In this document: piece by piece, positions 42,972 to 52,600 of the stretch
Layout of the letters: every line of letters starts with the position of its first letter
Numbering within the stretch: position 1 is the stretch's first letter
From: Actinomycetales bacterium
GTDB lineage: Bacteria > Actinomycetota > Actinomycetes > Actinomycetales > Actinomycetaceae
Reading direction: 5' to 3'
NCBI GenBank assembly: GCA_015655375.1
Contig: JAATFD010000024.1
Span: 37,910 to 101,909 of the forward strand
DNA: 64,000 nt
The notes under the pieces: generated by a model
What the model saw: only the letters and a program-made list of their open reading frames with translations
The model's database searches: none
Told to the model about the DNA's origin: nothing
Program-made: the position numbers and the translations under genes

Positions 42972-43595
42972 ATGAGTATCGGGGCCCGTGTCATTCGCTT
43001 CGATGAGCTTCACGCCCAGCGCTGGGCCAGCGGCCGAGGGTGGACGACGACGATCAGCCAGGACCCGCCGGACGTCGGGCCGAGGGACGTCGCATGGCGT
43101 GTGAGCGTGGCGCGTGTGAGCGGGCCGTCGGTGTTTTCGGACTTCACCGGGTTCGATCGATGGTTCGCCTCGCTCGACACGGAGGGAATCGATCTCGAAA
43201 TCGACGGCCTCTCATCACACCTGCGACCGTTCGAGGTCATGCGGTTCTCGGGCTCCGCATCCGTGAGCGCGAAGCCTGGTTCTGCCTCGGCGCGCGATCT
43301 CAACCTGATGGTCCGCGCGTCGGTGGGAGTGGGTGCCATGGAGGCGAGGAGGTTTGCGTCCGACGAGACGTGCGTCCTCGACCCTCCTGTGGGAGTCCGC
43401 CAGATTATTCTCGTCCTCCAAGGGCGACTGGTCCTCGACGACTCGGCGGGAGCATTCTCGCGCGATGATTTGGGGCCACTCGACGGTCTCGAACTGATCG
43501 GAGGAGATGGCGTGCTCCGCCTGAGCGCACCATTGGGGGCAAGCGTGATGCTGATGACGGTGAACCTAGGCGCAACCGACCTCAGCGGTCGTTGA
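42972..43595 (+). CDS. hutD: HutD family protein
   Basis: 207-aa cupin-like protein of the HutD/Ves family, often found in hut operons and proposed to buffer or sense pathway intermediates; no enzymatic role is proven. Recognised from 'RVIRFDELHAQRWASGRGWTTTIS', 'DVAWRVSVARVSGPSVFSDFTGFDRWFASL' and 'DLNLMVRASVGVGAMEARR'. ATG 42972, 7 nt after GGAGGAA, is preferred to ATG 42933, which overlaps the lyase gene. It ends the hut operon and overlaps the convergent glycosyltransferase gene by 14 bp. Confidence 0.85.
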   Translation: MSIGARVIRFDELHAQRWASGRGWTTTISQDPPDVGPRDVAWRVSVARVSGPSVFSDFTGFDRWFASLDTEGIDLEIDGLSSHLRPFEVMRFSGSASVSAKPGSASARDLNLMVRASVGVGAMEARRFASDETCVLDPPVGVRQIILVLQGRLVLDDSAGAFSRDDLGPLDGLELIGGDGVLRLSAPLGASVMLMTVNLGATDLSGR

Positions 43596-44721
43596 TCGCC
43601 GAGACCAGATGGTCCACCAGATGCGGCCACGTCCACTCCTCGATCATCCAGTGGCGGCCGGAAGCTCCCATGTGGGCGCGGCCAATGGGATCGCTCAGGA
43701 GTGCCACGATCCCGTTGACGAGCCCCTCGTGGTCTCGTCCATCGACGACGAGGCCGGTGTCTCCGGGGCGCACCGTCTCTGGAGCGCCGCCTGAGGCTCC
43801 GGCGATCACGGGAACGCCGCAGGCCGAGGCTTCGAGGAAGACGATTCCGAGTCCTTCGACGTCGAGCCCCCCACCACGCGTTCGACAGGGCATGGCGAAG
43901 ACATCGCCCAGGTTGAAGAAAGCGGGCAGCTCCTCGGAGGGAACCTGTCCCGTGAGGACGATTCGATCACGAGCCGAGGAAACCTGCCTCAGCTTGGCGA
44001 GATGCCGTGCATAGGGCCCCGAACCGACGATCACCAATCGGGCGTCCCGGACACGTGCCACGACGTGGGGCCATGCCTCGATCAGGGCGTCCTGACCTTT
44101 GCGTCGGACCAGGCGGGAGATGCAGACGACGGTCGGAGCGTCGTCGATTCCATACCGCGCCCGCAGGCGAGACCGGGCCTCTGGATCGGAGTGGAATCGA
44201 TCCGTGTCGATCCCCGACGGCAGGTGGACCAACTGGGCCGATGACGGGATCGAGGGCGCGAGTCGCTTGCGGGTGTAATCGGAGATGTAGGTGACGACGT
44301 CGGCCGAGGCGAAGACCTTGCGCAAGGCCAGACTCGCCCCGGGAGTCATCGACCACCCGACCTCGTGGCCATGGGTGGTGGCGATGACACGGCTGGCTCC
44401 GGCCCGTTTCGCGGCAGGGCCGAGCAATCCCAGCGGCACCGAAGCGCCGAACCATACGGTCTCGATCCGCTCCTCGCGGATGATCTGCGTCATCCGGCGC
44501 CGGAGAGCCGGGGTCGGCAACAAGACATGCGTGGGCACCCGATGGATCGGGAACCGCCGGGTCGTGTCGAAGGGCACCGCCGCCGAGGATCCGTCAGATG
44601 GCGTCGAGGCGAGAACCTCCAGATCGTCGGCCGGAAGCCGTGTCGTGAAGTCGTCCAGGTACGACTGGATCCCACCGACCACCGGCGGGAAGTCATTCGT
44701 GACCAGCAACGTTCGACGCAC
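43582..44721 (-). CDS. GT4 glycosyltransferase, PimB-type (phosphatidylinositol mannoside mannosyltransferase-like)
   Basis: 379-aa GT-B fold enzyme. N-terminal acceptor domain 'LLVTNDFPPVVGGIQSYLDDF', hinge, then nucleotide-sugar domain 'VVCISRLVRRKGQDALIEAW', 'LVIVGSGPYARHL', 'GLDVEGLGIVFLEASACGVPVIAGASGGAPETV' (EX7E motif). Close in pattern to actinobacterial PimB'/MgtA mannosyltransferases that act on GDP-mannose at the membrane face. GTG 44721 is supported by TACACT 6 nt upstream (leaderless). Confidence 0.82.
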   Translation of the reverse strand: MRRTLLVTNDFPPVVGGIQSYLDDFTTRLPADDLEVLASTPSDGSSAAVPFDTTRRFPIHRVPTHVLLPTPALRRRMTQIIREERIETVWFGASVPLGLLGPAAKRAGASRVIATTHGHEVGWSMTPGASLALRKVFASADVVTYISDYTRKRLAPSIPSSAQLVHLPSGIDTDRFHSDPEARSRLRARYGIDDAPTVVCISRLVRRKGQDALIEAWPHVVARVRDARLVIVGSGPYARHLAKLRQVSSARDRIVLTGQVPSEELPAFFNLGDVFAMPCRTRGGGLDVEGLGIVFLEASACGVPVIAGASGGAPETVRPGDTGLVVDGRDHEGLVNGIVALLSDPIGRAHMGASGRHWMIEEWTWPHLVDHLVSAINDR

Positions 44722-44727
44722 ACAGAC

Positions 44728-44733
44728 AGTGTA
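44728..44733 (-). promoter_or_regulatory. Leaderless -10 box (TACACT) of the PimB-like gene
   Basis: TACACT on the minus strand, 6 nt before the GTG start. Confidence 0.5.
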
Positions 44734-44817
44734 GGAAGCAGTCCGTCGATCGGCACGACGAGCTCGATCGGCTGACTCCGATCAGTCACTCGAGTCATCC
44801 GAGGGAGCTGTCCGGAC

Positions 44818-45555
44818 TCAGGAATCCATGTCCTCCACGGACCGGAGGAAATCGGAGAGGCGATTCGCAGCGGCGACGACAGACGGACCGTGCTGGCGAC
44901 CCGGTTGACGTCCGATGCGCTCGATCGGACCGGAGATCGACAGCGCCGCGAGCACGCGGCCGGAGGGGCCACGCACCGGGGCCGACACGGAGGCCACACC
45001 CGGTTCGCGTTCGCCGACGGATTGTGCCCACCCGCGTCGACGAACCTGGGCGAGCATCGTCGCATTGAATGACGCGCCGTAGAGCCCACGGTGCATCCGA
45101 TCGGGTTCTTCCCAGGCCAGCAGGACCTGGGCGGCGGATCCGCCCTTCATCGACAGCGTCGCGCCGACGGGGATCGAGTCGCGCAGGCCCATCTGTCGTT
45201 CCGCGGCCGCTACGCAGACGCGGTGATCGCCTTGGCGCCGATAGAGCTGGGAGGATTCCTTCGTATGGTCGCGCAGGGCGACGAGGACCGGCATGGCTGC
45301 GGTGAGCAATCGGTCCTCGCCCGCCGATGAGGCGAGCTCCTGCAGTCGTGGACCGACGACGAATCGGCCCTGCATGTCTCGGGCAACCATGCGGTGGTAT
45401 TCCAGTGCCACCGCCAGGCGATGCGCGGTCGGACGGGCCAGACCCGTCGCCGCGACCAACTGGGCAAGTGTGGCGGGCCCTGCCTCCAGGGCACCGAGGA
45501 CCAACGCCGCCTTGTCCAGGACTCCCACTCCGCTGGATGATGTTGCGTCCTCCAT
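44818..45555 (-). CDS. ndgR: IclR-family regulator of leucine biosynthesis (NdgR/LtbR type)
   Basis: 245-aa IclR protein, divergent from leuCD, the conserved arrangement of NdgR (Streptomyces) and LtbR (Corynebacterium), which repress leuCD and affect other amino-acid genes. Winged helix 'GVLDKAALVLGALEAGPATLAQLVAATGLARPTAHRLAVALEYHRMV' (residues ~10-57), effector domain with 'ESSQLYRRQGDHRVCVAAAERQMGLRDSIPVGATLSMKGGSAAQVLLAW'. ATG 45555 with AAGGAT upstream is chosen over 45639, which would cross the operator. Confidence 0.88.
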   Translation of the reverse strand: MEDATSSSGVGVLDKAALVLGALEAGPATLAQLVAATGLARPTAHRLAVALEYHRMVARDMQGRFVVGPRLQELASSAGEDRLLTAAMPVLVALRDHTKESSQLYRRQGDHRVCVAAAERQMGLRDSIPVGATLSMKGGSAAQVLLAWEEPDRMHRGLYGASFNATMLAQVRRRGWAQSVGEREPGVASVSAPVRGPSGRVLAALSISGPIERIGRQPGRQHGPSVVAAANRLSDFLRSVEDMDS

Positions 45556-45569
45556 GGACCGATCCTTGC

Positions 45570-45586
45570 ATCTCAACCCCTGAGAT
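45570..45586. promoter_or_regulatory. Palindromic operator in the ndgR-leuC divergent promoter
   Basis: ATCTCA-ACCCC-TGAGAT, perfect inverted repeat; it overlaps a second one, GAGAT-ACAAA-ATCTC (45582-45596). The position between ndgR and leuC fits an NdgR/LtbR binding site controlling both directions. Confidence 0.65.
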
Positions 45587-45682
45587 ACAAAATCTCGACG
45601 CTGGGGATCAGGCGAACGATTGGCGTCACGCCGGGGCATGTGTCCTCGCGGTGCCAGTCACAGCAGGAGGAGAACGGGAGAC

Positions 45683-47083
45683 ATGAGCGGGACGTTGGCC
45701 GAGAAGGTTTGGAGGGACCACGTCGTGACGAGGGGCGAGGACGGAGCGCCCGACCTTCTCTACATCGATCTGCACCTTGTCCACGAGGTCACGAGCCCCC
45801 AGGCATTCGAGGGGCTGCGCCTGGCGGGTCGCCGGGTTCGTCGCCCGGACCTGACGATCGCCACCGAGGACCACAACACCCCGACCCTCGACATCGATCT
45901 GCCAATTGCCGATGAGACGTCCCGCATCCAGATCAACACGCTGCGCTCGAATGCGGAGGAATTTGGCATCCGCCTGCATTCGCTGGGTGACACGGATCAG
46001 GGCATCGTCCACGTCGTCGGTCCCCAGCTCGGGCTGACCCAACCGGGCATGACAATCGTGTGCGGCGACTCCCACACGTCGACCCATGGAGCCTTCGGGG
46101 CACTCGCATTCGGGATCGGCACCTCCGAGGTCGAGCACGTCCTGGCGACACAGACGCTTCCCCTGGCGCCCTTCAAGACGATGGCGATCACCGTCAATGG
46201 CTCGCTGCCCCAGGGTTCGACCGCGAAGGACATCATCCTGGCGGTGATCGCGACAATCGGGACCGGTGGGGGACAGGGCTATGTCCTCGAATATCGGGGC
46301 CAGGCGATCCGCGAGCTCTCCATGGAGGGCCGCATGACGATGTGCAACATGTCGATCGAGGCCGGTGCGCGAGCCGGGATGGTCGCCCCAGATCAGACGA
46401 CCTTCGACTACATCAAGGGCCGTCCCCACGCGCCTGAGGGCGAGGAGTGGGACAGTGCGCTCGCCTATTGGGAGACGCTGCGTTCCGACGAGGACGCCGT
46501 CTTCGACGCCGAGGTTGTTCTCGACGGATCCGAGATCGAGCCCTTCGTCACATGGGGGACGAACCCGGGACAGGGCGTGCCCCTGTCCTCGACAGTTCCC
46601 GACCCCTCCGACATCGGGGACGAAAACAAGCGATCGACCGCCGAACGGGCCCTGGAGTACATGGGGCTTCGAGCGGGTACGCCGATGCGCGACATCAAGG
46701 TCGACACCGTCTTCCTGGGATCCTGCACGAACGGGCGCATCGAGGACCTGCGTGCTGCGGCCGCGATCGTCCGGGGTCACCGCAAGGCCGACGGGGTGCG
46801 CATGCTTGTCGTCCCAGGTTCCGCACGGGTGCGGCTGCAGGCCGAGGATGAGGGACTGGACCGAGTCTTCACGGATTTCGGTGCTGAGTGGCGCAACGCC
46901 GGGTGCTCGATGTGCCTGGGCATGAATCCCGATCAGCTGTCACCCGGGGAACGAGCGGCCTCGACCTCGAACCGCAATTTTGAAGGGCGTCAGGGCAAGG
47001 GCGGGCGCACGCACCTCGTCTCCCCGGTGGTAGCAGCGGCCACGGCCGTGCGCGGCACACTGTCGAGTCCCGCCGACCTCTGA
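45683..47083 (+). CDS. leuC: 3-isopropylmalate dehydratase, large subunit
   Basis: 466-aa [4Fe-4S] aconitase-family subunit that, with LeuD, isomerises 2- to 3-isopropylmalate in leucine synthesis. Motifs: '[34 protein letters not shown]', first cluster Cys in '[14 protein letters not shown]', the CxxC pair in '[13 protein letters not shown]', and '[22 protein letters not shown]'. ATG 45683 follows a GGAGGAG/GGGAG region. It is followed by leuD after 25 bp. Confidence 0.97.
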   Translation: MSGTLAEKVWRDHVVTRGEDGAPDLLYIDLHLVHEVTSPQAFEGLRLAGRRVRRPDLTIATEDHNTPTLDIDLPIADETSRIQINTLRSNAEEFGIRLHSLGDTDQGIVHVVGPQLGLTQPGMTIVCGDSHTSTHGAFGALAFGIGTSEVEHVLATQTLPLAPFKTMAITVNGSLPQGSTAKDIILAVIATIGTGGGQGYVLEYRGQAIRELSMEGRMTMCNMSIEAGARAGMVAPDQTTFDYIKGRPHAPEGEEWDSALAYWETLRSDEDAVFDAEVVLDGSEIEPFVTWGTNPGQGVPLSSTVPDPSDIGDENKRSTAERALEYMGLRAGTPMRDIKVDTVFLGSCTNGRIEDLRAAAAIVRGHRKADGVRMLVVPGSARVRLQAEDEGLDRVFTDFGAEWRNAGCSMCLGMNPDQLSPGERAASTSNRNFEGRQGKGGRTHLVSPVVAAATAVRGTLSSPADL

Positions 47084-47108
47084 GCAGACCGTCGAAGGAA
47101 GAACACTC

Positions 47109-47768
47109 ATGGAGAAGTTCACCACCCACACCGGGATCGGCGTGCCCATGCGACGCTCGAACGTCGACACCGACCAGATCATCCCGGCGGTCTATCTCAA
47201 GCGGGTCACCCGCACCGGCTTCGAGGACGCCCTTTTTGCCCGATGGCGCACCGATCCGGATTTCGTCCTCAACCAGTCCGTCTACTTCGGCGGCTCCGTG
47301 CTGGTCGCCGGGCCGGACTTCGGGACCGGGTCTTCCCGCGAGCACGCCGTGTGGGCGCTTAAGGACTATGGCTTCCGGGTCGTCCTCGCCCCGAGATTCG
47401 CGGATATCTTCCGCGGCAATGCGGGCAAGCAGGGCCTCGTGGCCGGGGTCATCACCCAGGAGGACTGCGAGTCCCTGTGGAAGATCCTCGAGACGGAACC
47501 CGGCACCGAGGTGACCGTCTCGCTGGAGAACCACACCGTCACGGCCGGCCCGATGACCTGCCGCTTCCAGATTGACGATTACACGCGGTGGCGCCTGATG
47601 GAGGGCTATGACGACATCGGGCTGACGTTGCGCAACGAGCAGGCGATCACCGACTACGAGGCGCGTCGTCCCTCCTTCAAACCGACGACGCTTCCGGCCA
47701 AGACCCTGCCGAAACAGCCGGTGGTCTCTGCACGTCCGGTCTCGCTGGGGCTGCCGACGGTGCGGTGA
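47109..47768 (+). CDS. leuD: 3-isopropylmalate dehydratase, small subunit
   Basis: 219-aa swivel domain partner of LeuC. '[34 protein letters not shown]', '[46 protein letters not shown]'. C-terminus slightly extended beyond '[13 protein letters not shown]'. RBS GAAGGAAGAA. End of the leu operon. Confidence 0.97.
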   Translation: MEKFTTHTGIGVPMRRSNVDTDQIIPAVYLKRVTRTGFEDALFARWRTDPDFVLNQSVYFGGSVLVAGPDFGTGSSREHAVWALKDYGFRVVLAPRFADIFRGNAGKQGLVAGVITQEDCESLWKILETEPGTEVTVSLENHTVTAGPMTCRFQIDDYTRWRLMEGYDDIGLTLRNEQAITDYEARRPSFKPTTLPAKTLPKQPVVSARPVSLGLPTVR

Positions 47769-47942
47769 CCCGATCGGGGAGGTGCGGGGAGCGAGGACGT
47801 ACAGTGCACCACACCGCTCGGGCATCGGGGCGGATCCTTGCGGGCCGGGCGCAGAACTCGTCAAGCGTCACCGAGTGAGTGGCATGGTGCTGCTCTACAG
47901 TGGTGGGCAGCCTCGATCCACACTCTCAGGAGCTGCACCCAG

Positions 47943-49277
47943 ATGACCTCGGTCCTGCAAGTTGAAGGTGGGCATCCGCTCACGGGCACGATCGCCGTGC
48001 GTGGCGCCAAGAATTTTGTTCCCAAGGCCATGGTCGCCTCGTTGCTGGCCGATGAGCCTTCTGAGCTGCGCAATGTCCCTCTGATCCGTGACGTCGAGGT
48101 CGTCTCCGACCTGCTTGGACTGCATGGTGTGGAGATCGATTTCGACCAGGACCGCGGTGTCATGCGCCTGGACCCGACGAACGTGAAGAGTGCGCGGAGA
48201 GCGGACATCGATGCCTTGGGAGGTGCCTCCCGCATCCCGATCCTGTTCTGTGGACCGCTGCTCCACCAGATCGGAGAGGCGTTCATTCCCGAGTTGGGCG
48301 GGTGCAACATCGGGGGACGTCCCATCGATTTCCACCTGGATATCCTCCGTCGCTTCGGTGCGACCGTCGACAAGCGCCCCGACGGCATTCACATCACGAG
48401 TCCCGCGAGTGGACTCAAGGGGACCTTCGTCGAGCTTCCGTTCCCGTCGGTGGGTGCCACGGAGCAGACTCTGCTGACTGCGGTGCGTGCCGATGGAATC
48501 ACGATCCTGCAGGGTGCGGCCGTCGAGCCCGAGATCATGGACCTCATCAACGTCCTTCAGAAGATGGGTGCGATCATCTCCGTGGACACGGATCGCACCA
48601 TCCGCATCGAGGGCGTCCCTCACTTGATCGGCTATCGGCACACCTCCCTGCCGGACCGTATCGAGGCGGCCTCGTGGGCGGCGGCGGCACTGGCCACACA
48701 TGGCGACATCTATGTGCATGGGGCCCACCAGCCCGATATGACGACCTTTCTCAACACGTTCCGCAAGGTCGGTGGCGCCTTCGACATCGACTCCGAGGGG
48801 ATCCGCTTCTACCACCCGGGCGGTGAGCTCCACTCGATCGCCCTGGAGACGGCGGTCCACCCTGGTTTCATGACGGACTGGCAGCAGCCGCTCGTCGTGG
48901 CGCTCACCCAGGCCAAGGGCTTGTCGATTGTGCATGAGACGGTCTACGAGAACCGTTTCGGTTTCACCCGGGCGCTTCGCCAGATGGGCGCGAACATCCA
49001 AGTGTACAAGGAGTGTCTGGGATCGACCCCGTGCCGGTTCGGGCAGCGCAACTTCTATCACTCTGCCGTGATTTCCGGTCCGGCCCCGCTCCATGCCGCT
49101 GACATCACGGTGCCGGACCTGCGCGGCGGGTTCTCCCACCTCATCGCGGCCCTCGCCGCGAGCGGGACCTCGAGAGTGTCGGGCATTGACGTCATTTCGC
49201 GTGGATATGAGCATTTCTTGACGAAGCTGCAGGGCCTGGACGCGCGCGTCGAATACCTCGATCACCAGCCCGTATGA
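47943..49277 (+). CDS. murA: UDP-N-acetylglucosamine 1-carboxyvinyltransferase
   Basis: 444-aa enolpyruvyl transferase, first committed step of peptidoglycan synthesis in the cytosol. The catalytic loop cysteine is present (Cys121 in 'FIPELGGCNIGGRPIDFH'), so it should be fosfomycin-sensitive at that position. Other motifs: 'RGAKNFVPKAMVASLLADEP', 'PFPSVGATEQTLLTAVRADG', 'VYENRFGFTRALRQMGANI', 'DLRGGFSHLIAALAASG'. ATG 47943 after CAGGAG is chosen; TACAGT at ~47893 may be the -10. It overlaps the lipid kinase gene by 4 bp. Confidence 0.95.
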   Translation: MTSVLQVEGGHPLTGTIAVRGAKNFVPKAMVASLLADEPSELRNVPLIRDVEVVSDLLGLHGVEIDFDQDRGVMRLDPTNVKSARRADIDALGGASRIPILFCGPLLHQIGEAFIPELGGCNIGGRPIDFHLDILRRFGATVDKRPDGIHITSPASGLKGTFVELPFPSVGATEQTLLTAVRADGITILQGAAVEPEIMDLINVLQKMGAIISVDTDRTIRIEGVPHLIGYRHTSLPDRIEAASWAAAALATHGDIYVHGAHQPDMTTFLNTFRKVGGAFDIDSEGIRFYHPGGELHSIALETAVHPGFMTDWQQPLVVALTQAKGLSIVHETVYENRFGFTRALRQMGANIQVYKECLGSTPCRFGQRNFYHSAVISGPAPLHAADITVPDLRGGFSHLIAALAASGTSRVSGIDVISRGYEHFLTKLQGLDARVEYLDHQPV

Positions 49278-50197
49278 GCCAACCTGTCCCTAGGGAGGCT
49301 GTGGCTGGGCGGACGATGCACCTCCTCGTCTCCTCGGTCTCGGCCCGGGGGCGAGCGGCGCGAGCTGCCGTTCGGGCGGCCCGAATCCTGAGGGCGGGAG
49401 GATGGTGGGTCACCGTCACTGTGACGACGCTCGAGGACGATCCCGTCGCGATGGCTGCCGCGCTGGATGCCCCCGTCGTCGGAGCTCTTGGTGGGGATGG
49501 GTTCATCGCCGCTGTCGCCCAGGGCGCGCACCAACGAGGAGCGGTCCTCGTACCGATGCCCGGTGGTCGTGGCAATGACCTGTGTCGAGCGATCGGCGTG
49601 GGCCACGATCCCGTCACCCGGGCACGAGGTCTGGTCTGGAGCCCCGATCTGACGGCGCGGATCCATCGCCTCGATGGAATCTGGGTCGAGGGCGTGGATG
49701 GCGTGCGCCGTCTGGCTCTGGGAATTGTTTCGTTGGGCTTGGATGCGGTCGCGAATCGCTTGGCCAACGAGTCGGTGCTGACCTTGGGTCCGCTGGCCTA
49801 TGCCTGGGGTGCCGTGACGGCGCCTGCACATTTCAAGGGTGCTGACTTCCGGGCCAAGGTCGATGGTGTGTCTCGGCACCTCGGCGGGTGGGTGCTGTCG
49901 GTGTCCAACTCCGGTTTCATCGGCGGAGGGATCAACGTCGTCCCGTCGTCGGACCCGTTCGATGGGAGGCTGGAATTGCTTCACGTCGGTCGTGTTCCCC
50001 TGGTTCGTCTGCTGCCCGCGCTGGCCGGAGCGGTCGTGCGACGCGCGGCGGAGCACCCACTCATCCACGTCAACACTGCGCTCGCACTGGACGTGAGCGA
50101 ACCCGTCGGACTGGTGGCGATGGCCGACGGCGATGAGATCGGTCGGATTCCTCTACGCATGAGCCTGGCGCGTGGAGTCGTGCGCGTTCTCGTCTGA
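49274..50197 (+). CDS. Diacylglycerol/lipid kinase family protein
   Basis: 307-aa DAGK_cat-family kinase. Nucleotide-site motif 'VVGALGGDGFIAAVAQGAHQRG' (GGDG), 'VPMPGGRGNDLCRAIGVGHD' (PxGxGNDxxR), and a C-terminal beta domain with 'GWVLSVSNSGFIGGGINVVPSSDPFDGRLELLHVG'. Probably phosphorylates a lipid such as diacylglycerol; it could also be involved in PI or lipid precursor recycling. Coupled to murA by an ATGA overlap and followed by an acyltransferase, so it belongs to an envelope-lipid set. Confidence 0.85.
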   Translation: MSQPVPREAVAGRTMHLLVSSVSARGRAARAAVRAARILRAGGWWVTVTVTTLEDDPVAMAAALDAPVVGALGGDGFIAAVAQGAHQRGAVLVPMPGGRGNDLCRAIGVGHDPVTRARGLVWSPDLTARIHRLDGIWVEGVDGVRRLALGIVSLGLDAVANRLANESVLTLGPLAYAWGAVTAPAHFKGADFRAKVDGVSRHLGGWVLSVSNSGFIGGGINVVPSSDPFDGRLELLHVGRVPLVRLLPALAGAVVRRAAEHPLIHVNTALALDVSEPVGLVAMADGDEIGRIPLRMSLARGVVRVLV

Positions 50198-50231
50198 GAG
50201 GCGTCGTGAGAGGCGGCCTCGCTGCGGCGGT

Positions 50232-50237
50232 TAGACT
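50232..50237 (+). promoter_or_regulatory. Leaderless -10 box (TAGACT) of the plsC-like gene
   Basis: TAGACT ends 8 nt before GTG 50246. Confidence 0.45.
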
Positions 50238-50245
50238 GGGTGTCC

Positions 50246-51055
50246 GTGACCAAACCTGTCGACCGCCTGTACCGGGCGATTCTGGCGACATTCGAACCCG
50301 TCATGAAGGTGTGGGCGCACACGAGCGTTTCTGGTGCGGAGAACCTCCCGCGCGAAGGCGGGTACATCGTCGCACCGAACCACATCTCCAATGTGGATCC
50401 GATCTGTGTCGCCTATGCGCTGCTTCTCCAGGACGTCCCGTTGCGCTTCATGGCCAAGACGGAGCTGTTCCGTGTGCCTGTGCTCGGCTCAGTGATGCGT
50501 CATCTGCACATGATCTCGGTGGACCGCAGGTCGACCGATCCGGGAGGAGCCCTCGAGCTTGCTCGGCAGGCGCTCGTGGACGGGGAGTGCGTCGTCGTCT
50601 ACCCGGAGGGAACATTGACCCGCGATCCGCAATACTGGCCGATGAAGATGAAGACGGGCGCCGCGCGCCTCGCCCTCGACACCGGTGTGCCGGTCATTCC
50701 GGTCGCCCAATGGGGGGCGCAGGAAATGATGCCGCGCCACTCGAAGATCATCGACCCCAAACCCGGCCACGACGTCCACGTCACCTTCCTCCCTCCAGTT
50801 GACGCCTCCGATCTCGTTTCCGAGAAGGGCTCCGAGGACCACGAGGCCGTCAACGAGCTCACACGGCGCCTGGAACAGGCTCTCGTTTCTGGGGTCGTCG
50901 AGCTGCGAGGGGAGACCCCGCCCGTCGAGCTGTGGGATCCGGGACTCACGCGCGGACCTGAGAAGAAGAAACGGGGGCATTTCTCCAAGTGGGGACGCTC
51001 GTTGGGGCGGCGCATTCGCGCGCGCGCGCCGGAGGTGCGCCCTCCCAGGGAGTAA
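50246..51055 (+). CDS. plsC: 1-acyl-sn-glycerol-3-phosphate acyltransferase
   Basis: 269-aa PlsC-family membrane-associated acyltransferase converting lysophosphatidate to phosphatidate. HX4D motif 'VAPNHISNVDPICVAYAL', second block 'LRFMAKTELFRVPVLGSVMRHLHMISVDR', third 'VVVYPEGTLTRDPQYWPMKMKTGAARLAL', fourth 'VPVIPVAQWGAQE'. A basic C-terminal tail ('KKKRGHFSKWGRSLGRRIRARAP') may contact the membrane. GTG 50246 fits the leaderless pattern better than GTG 50240. Confidence 0.92.
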   Translation: MTKPVDRLYRAILATFEPVMKVWAHTSVSGAENLPREGGYIVAPNHISNVDPICVAYALLLQDVPLRFMAKTELFRVPVLGSVMRHLHMISVDRRSTDPGGALELARQALVDGECVVVYPEGTLTRDPQYWPMKMKTGAARLALDTGVPVIPVAQWGAQEMMPRHSKIIDPKPGHDVHVTFLPPVDASDLVSEKGSEDHEAVNELTRRLEQALVSGVVELRGETPPVELWDPGLTRGPEKKKRGHFSKWGRSLGRRIRARAPEVRPPRE

Positions 51056-51517
51056 TACGTTTTCCTCGCGAGGCACGTCCTCAACTCGCCCTCGAGACGA
51101 GTCCAACACGACCACGCGTCTAGCCGTTGCTTGGGCTGTGGTGGGTGGCGCGTGGAGAAAAGCTTGATCTCGAACTGGATTTTCGGAGAGATCGAAAGCT
51201 TGAGACGCCCGCTTGTCCAGGAACTTCGATCTCAGGCGCCAGTTGAGTCGAATTCGAAGATGCGGAGCGCGTTGGGTGTTCTGCGTGATGACGAGTTCGC
51301 TGGGTGAGGATGGAATCACTGCGGCACAACGGACTTCTTTGACCAGGCCCCCGGCTCTCCCGTGATCGAATGCGTTTCGAGGCTGGAAGAGAACGTGCCT
51401 TGGCGTTGAATAGAGTGGTCGTGATCTGGAATACTCAGCTGCACGTGTGGAGACACTCGTCCGAAAGGCCGAGGTATCTGTCCGATCCTGACGCCACCCT
51501 GCCGTAGGGTCGAGTGC
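51056..51517. other. 462-bp gap without a recognisable gene
   Basis: No conserved ORF, RNA or repeat is evident. One short plus-strand reading (GTG 51152, ~51 codons, to TGA) has no recognisable family or good RBS. The last ~15 bp are the leaderless gpsA promoter. It may be decayed coding sequence. Confidence 0.4.
51505..51510 (+). promoter_or_regulatory. Leaderless -10 box (TAGGGT) of gpsA
   Basis: TAGGGT, 7 nt, then ATG 51518. Confidence 0.5.
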
Positions 51518-52537
51518 ATGGAAATCAGACGTGCGGCTGTTCTCGGGACCGGCGCGTGGGGCACCACCTTTGCACAGGTCCTGGCCGATGCTGGGATCTC
51601 GGTGGCGATGTGGGGACGCAACTCCGAGGTCGTCGCCCGCATCAACGCTCACGAGAATCCGGGTTTTGTCCCCGGAATTCGCCTGCCAGCCGACGTCCGC
51701 GCGATGGTCGACATGGAGGAGGCCGTCGGAGGCGCTGACCTCGTCGCCGTGGTCGTGCCGGTCGTGGCAGTGCGCGAAACGGTCGAGCGAGCGGCTCCAC
51801 TGTTGTCGGAGAGCTCCGCCCTGCTCTGCCTGTCGAAGGGACTCGAGCTCGGGTCGTGGAAGACCATGCACCAGGTGATCCTTGAGGCCTCGGGCTTGGA
51901 GTCCTCGCGAGCCGCGATCCTGTCGGGGCCGAACCTCTCCCGTGAGATCGCACGGCGTCTTCCCACGGCCACGGTTGTCGCCAGCGAAGATACGGAGATG
52001 GCGGCCGACATCGCACTGGCCTGCCACAACTCTTACTTCCGGCCCTACGTCTCCCGGGATGTGCTCGGGTGCGAGATCGCGGGGGCCACGAAGAACGTCA
52101 TGGCTGTCGCGATCGGCGCTGCCGAGGGACTGGGCATGGGCACGAACTCCCGTTCGACGCTGATCACCCGGGGGCTTGCCGAGATGACACGGCTGGGGAC
52201 CGCGCTGGGGGCGGACCCGGGCACTTTCGCGGGGTTGGCCGGGATGGGCGATCTCGTCGCGACGTGTTCCTCGCAGCTGTCACGCAACTACTCACTCGGC
52301 GTCCGGCTCGGGCGTGGAGCGACGATGGAGGAGGCACTCGCACAGTCCGCAGGAGTTGCCGAGGGCGTGCGCTCGGCCCGACCAATCCTCGATCTCGCGC
52401 ACTCCCGAGGTGTCGACATGCCGATCACCGAGGGCGTTGTCCGGGTCGTCCACGAGGGAGCGACGGCGGCCGAGATGGGCGAGATGCTGATGTCTCGGCC
52501 ACAGAAGATGGACGGCTGGCGCATCGAGTTCTTGTGA
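51518..52537 (+). CDS. gpsA: Glycerol-3-phosphate dehydrogenase [NAD(P)+]
   Basis: 339-aa cytosolic enzyme making sn-glycerol-3-phosphate for phospholipids. Rossmann motif 'AAVLGTGAWGTTFAQVLADAG', 'LLCLSKGLEL', 'ILSGPNLSREIARRLPTATVVAS', catalytic Lys in 'CEIAGATKNVMAVAIGAAEGLGMGTNSRSTLITRGLAEMTRLG', 'GMGDLVATCSSQLSRNYSLG'. Neighbouring plsC uses its product. Confidence 0.96.
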   Translation: MEIRRAAVLGTGAWGTTFAQVLADAGISVAMWGRNSEVVARINAHENPGFVPGIRLPADVRAMVDMEEAVGGADLVAVVVPVVAVRETVERAAPLLSESSALLCLSKGLELGSWKTMHQVILEASGLESSRAAILSGPNLSREIARRLPTATVVASEDTEMAADIALACHNSYFRPYVSRDVLGCEIAGATKNVMAVAIGAAEGLGMGTNSRSTLITRGLAEMTRLGTALGADPGTFAGLAGMGDLVATCSSQLSRNYSLGVRLGRGATMEEALAQSAGVAEGVRSARPILDLAHSRGVDMPITEGVVRVVHEGATAAEMGEMLMSRPQKMDGWRIEFL

Positions 52538-52587
52538 GCTCGGGAGACCCCGAGCGCTGCCTGCGAGGTCGGCCAGGTGTCCGGGGC

Positions 52588-52593
52588 TAGGCT
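52588..52593 (+). promoter_or_regulatory. Leaderless -10 box (TAGGCT) of ddl
   Basis: TAGGCT, 7 nt, then ATG 52601; it decides for this ATG over the GTG at 52577, which would include the promoter. Confidence 0.5.
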
Positions 52594-52600
52594 GGTCGCC

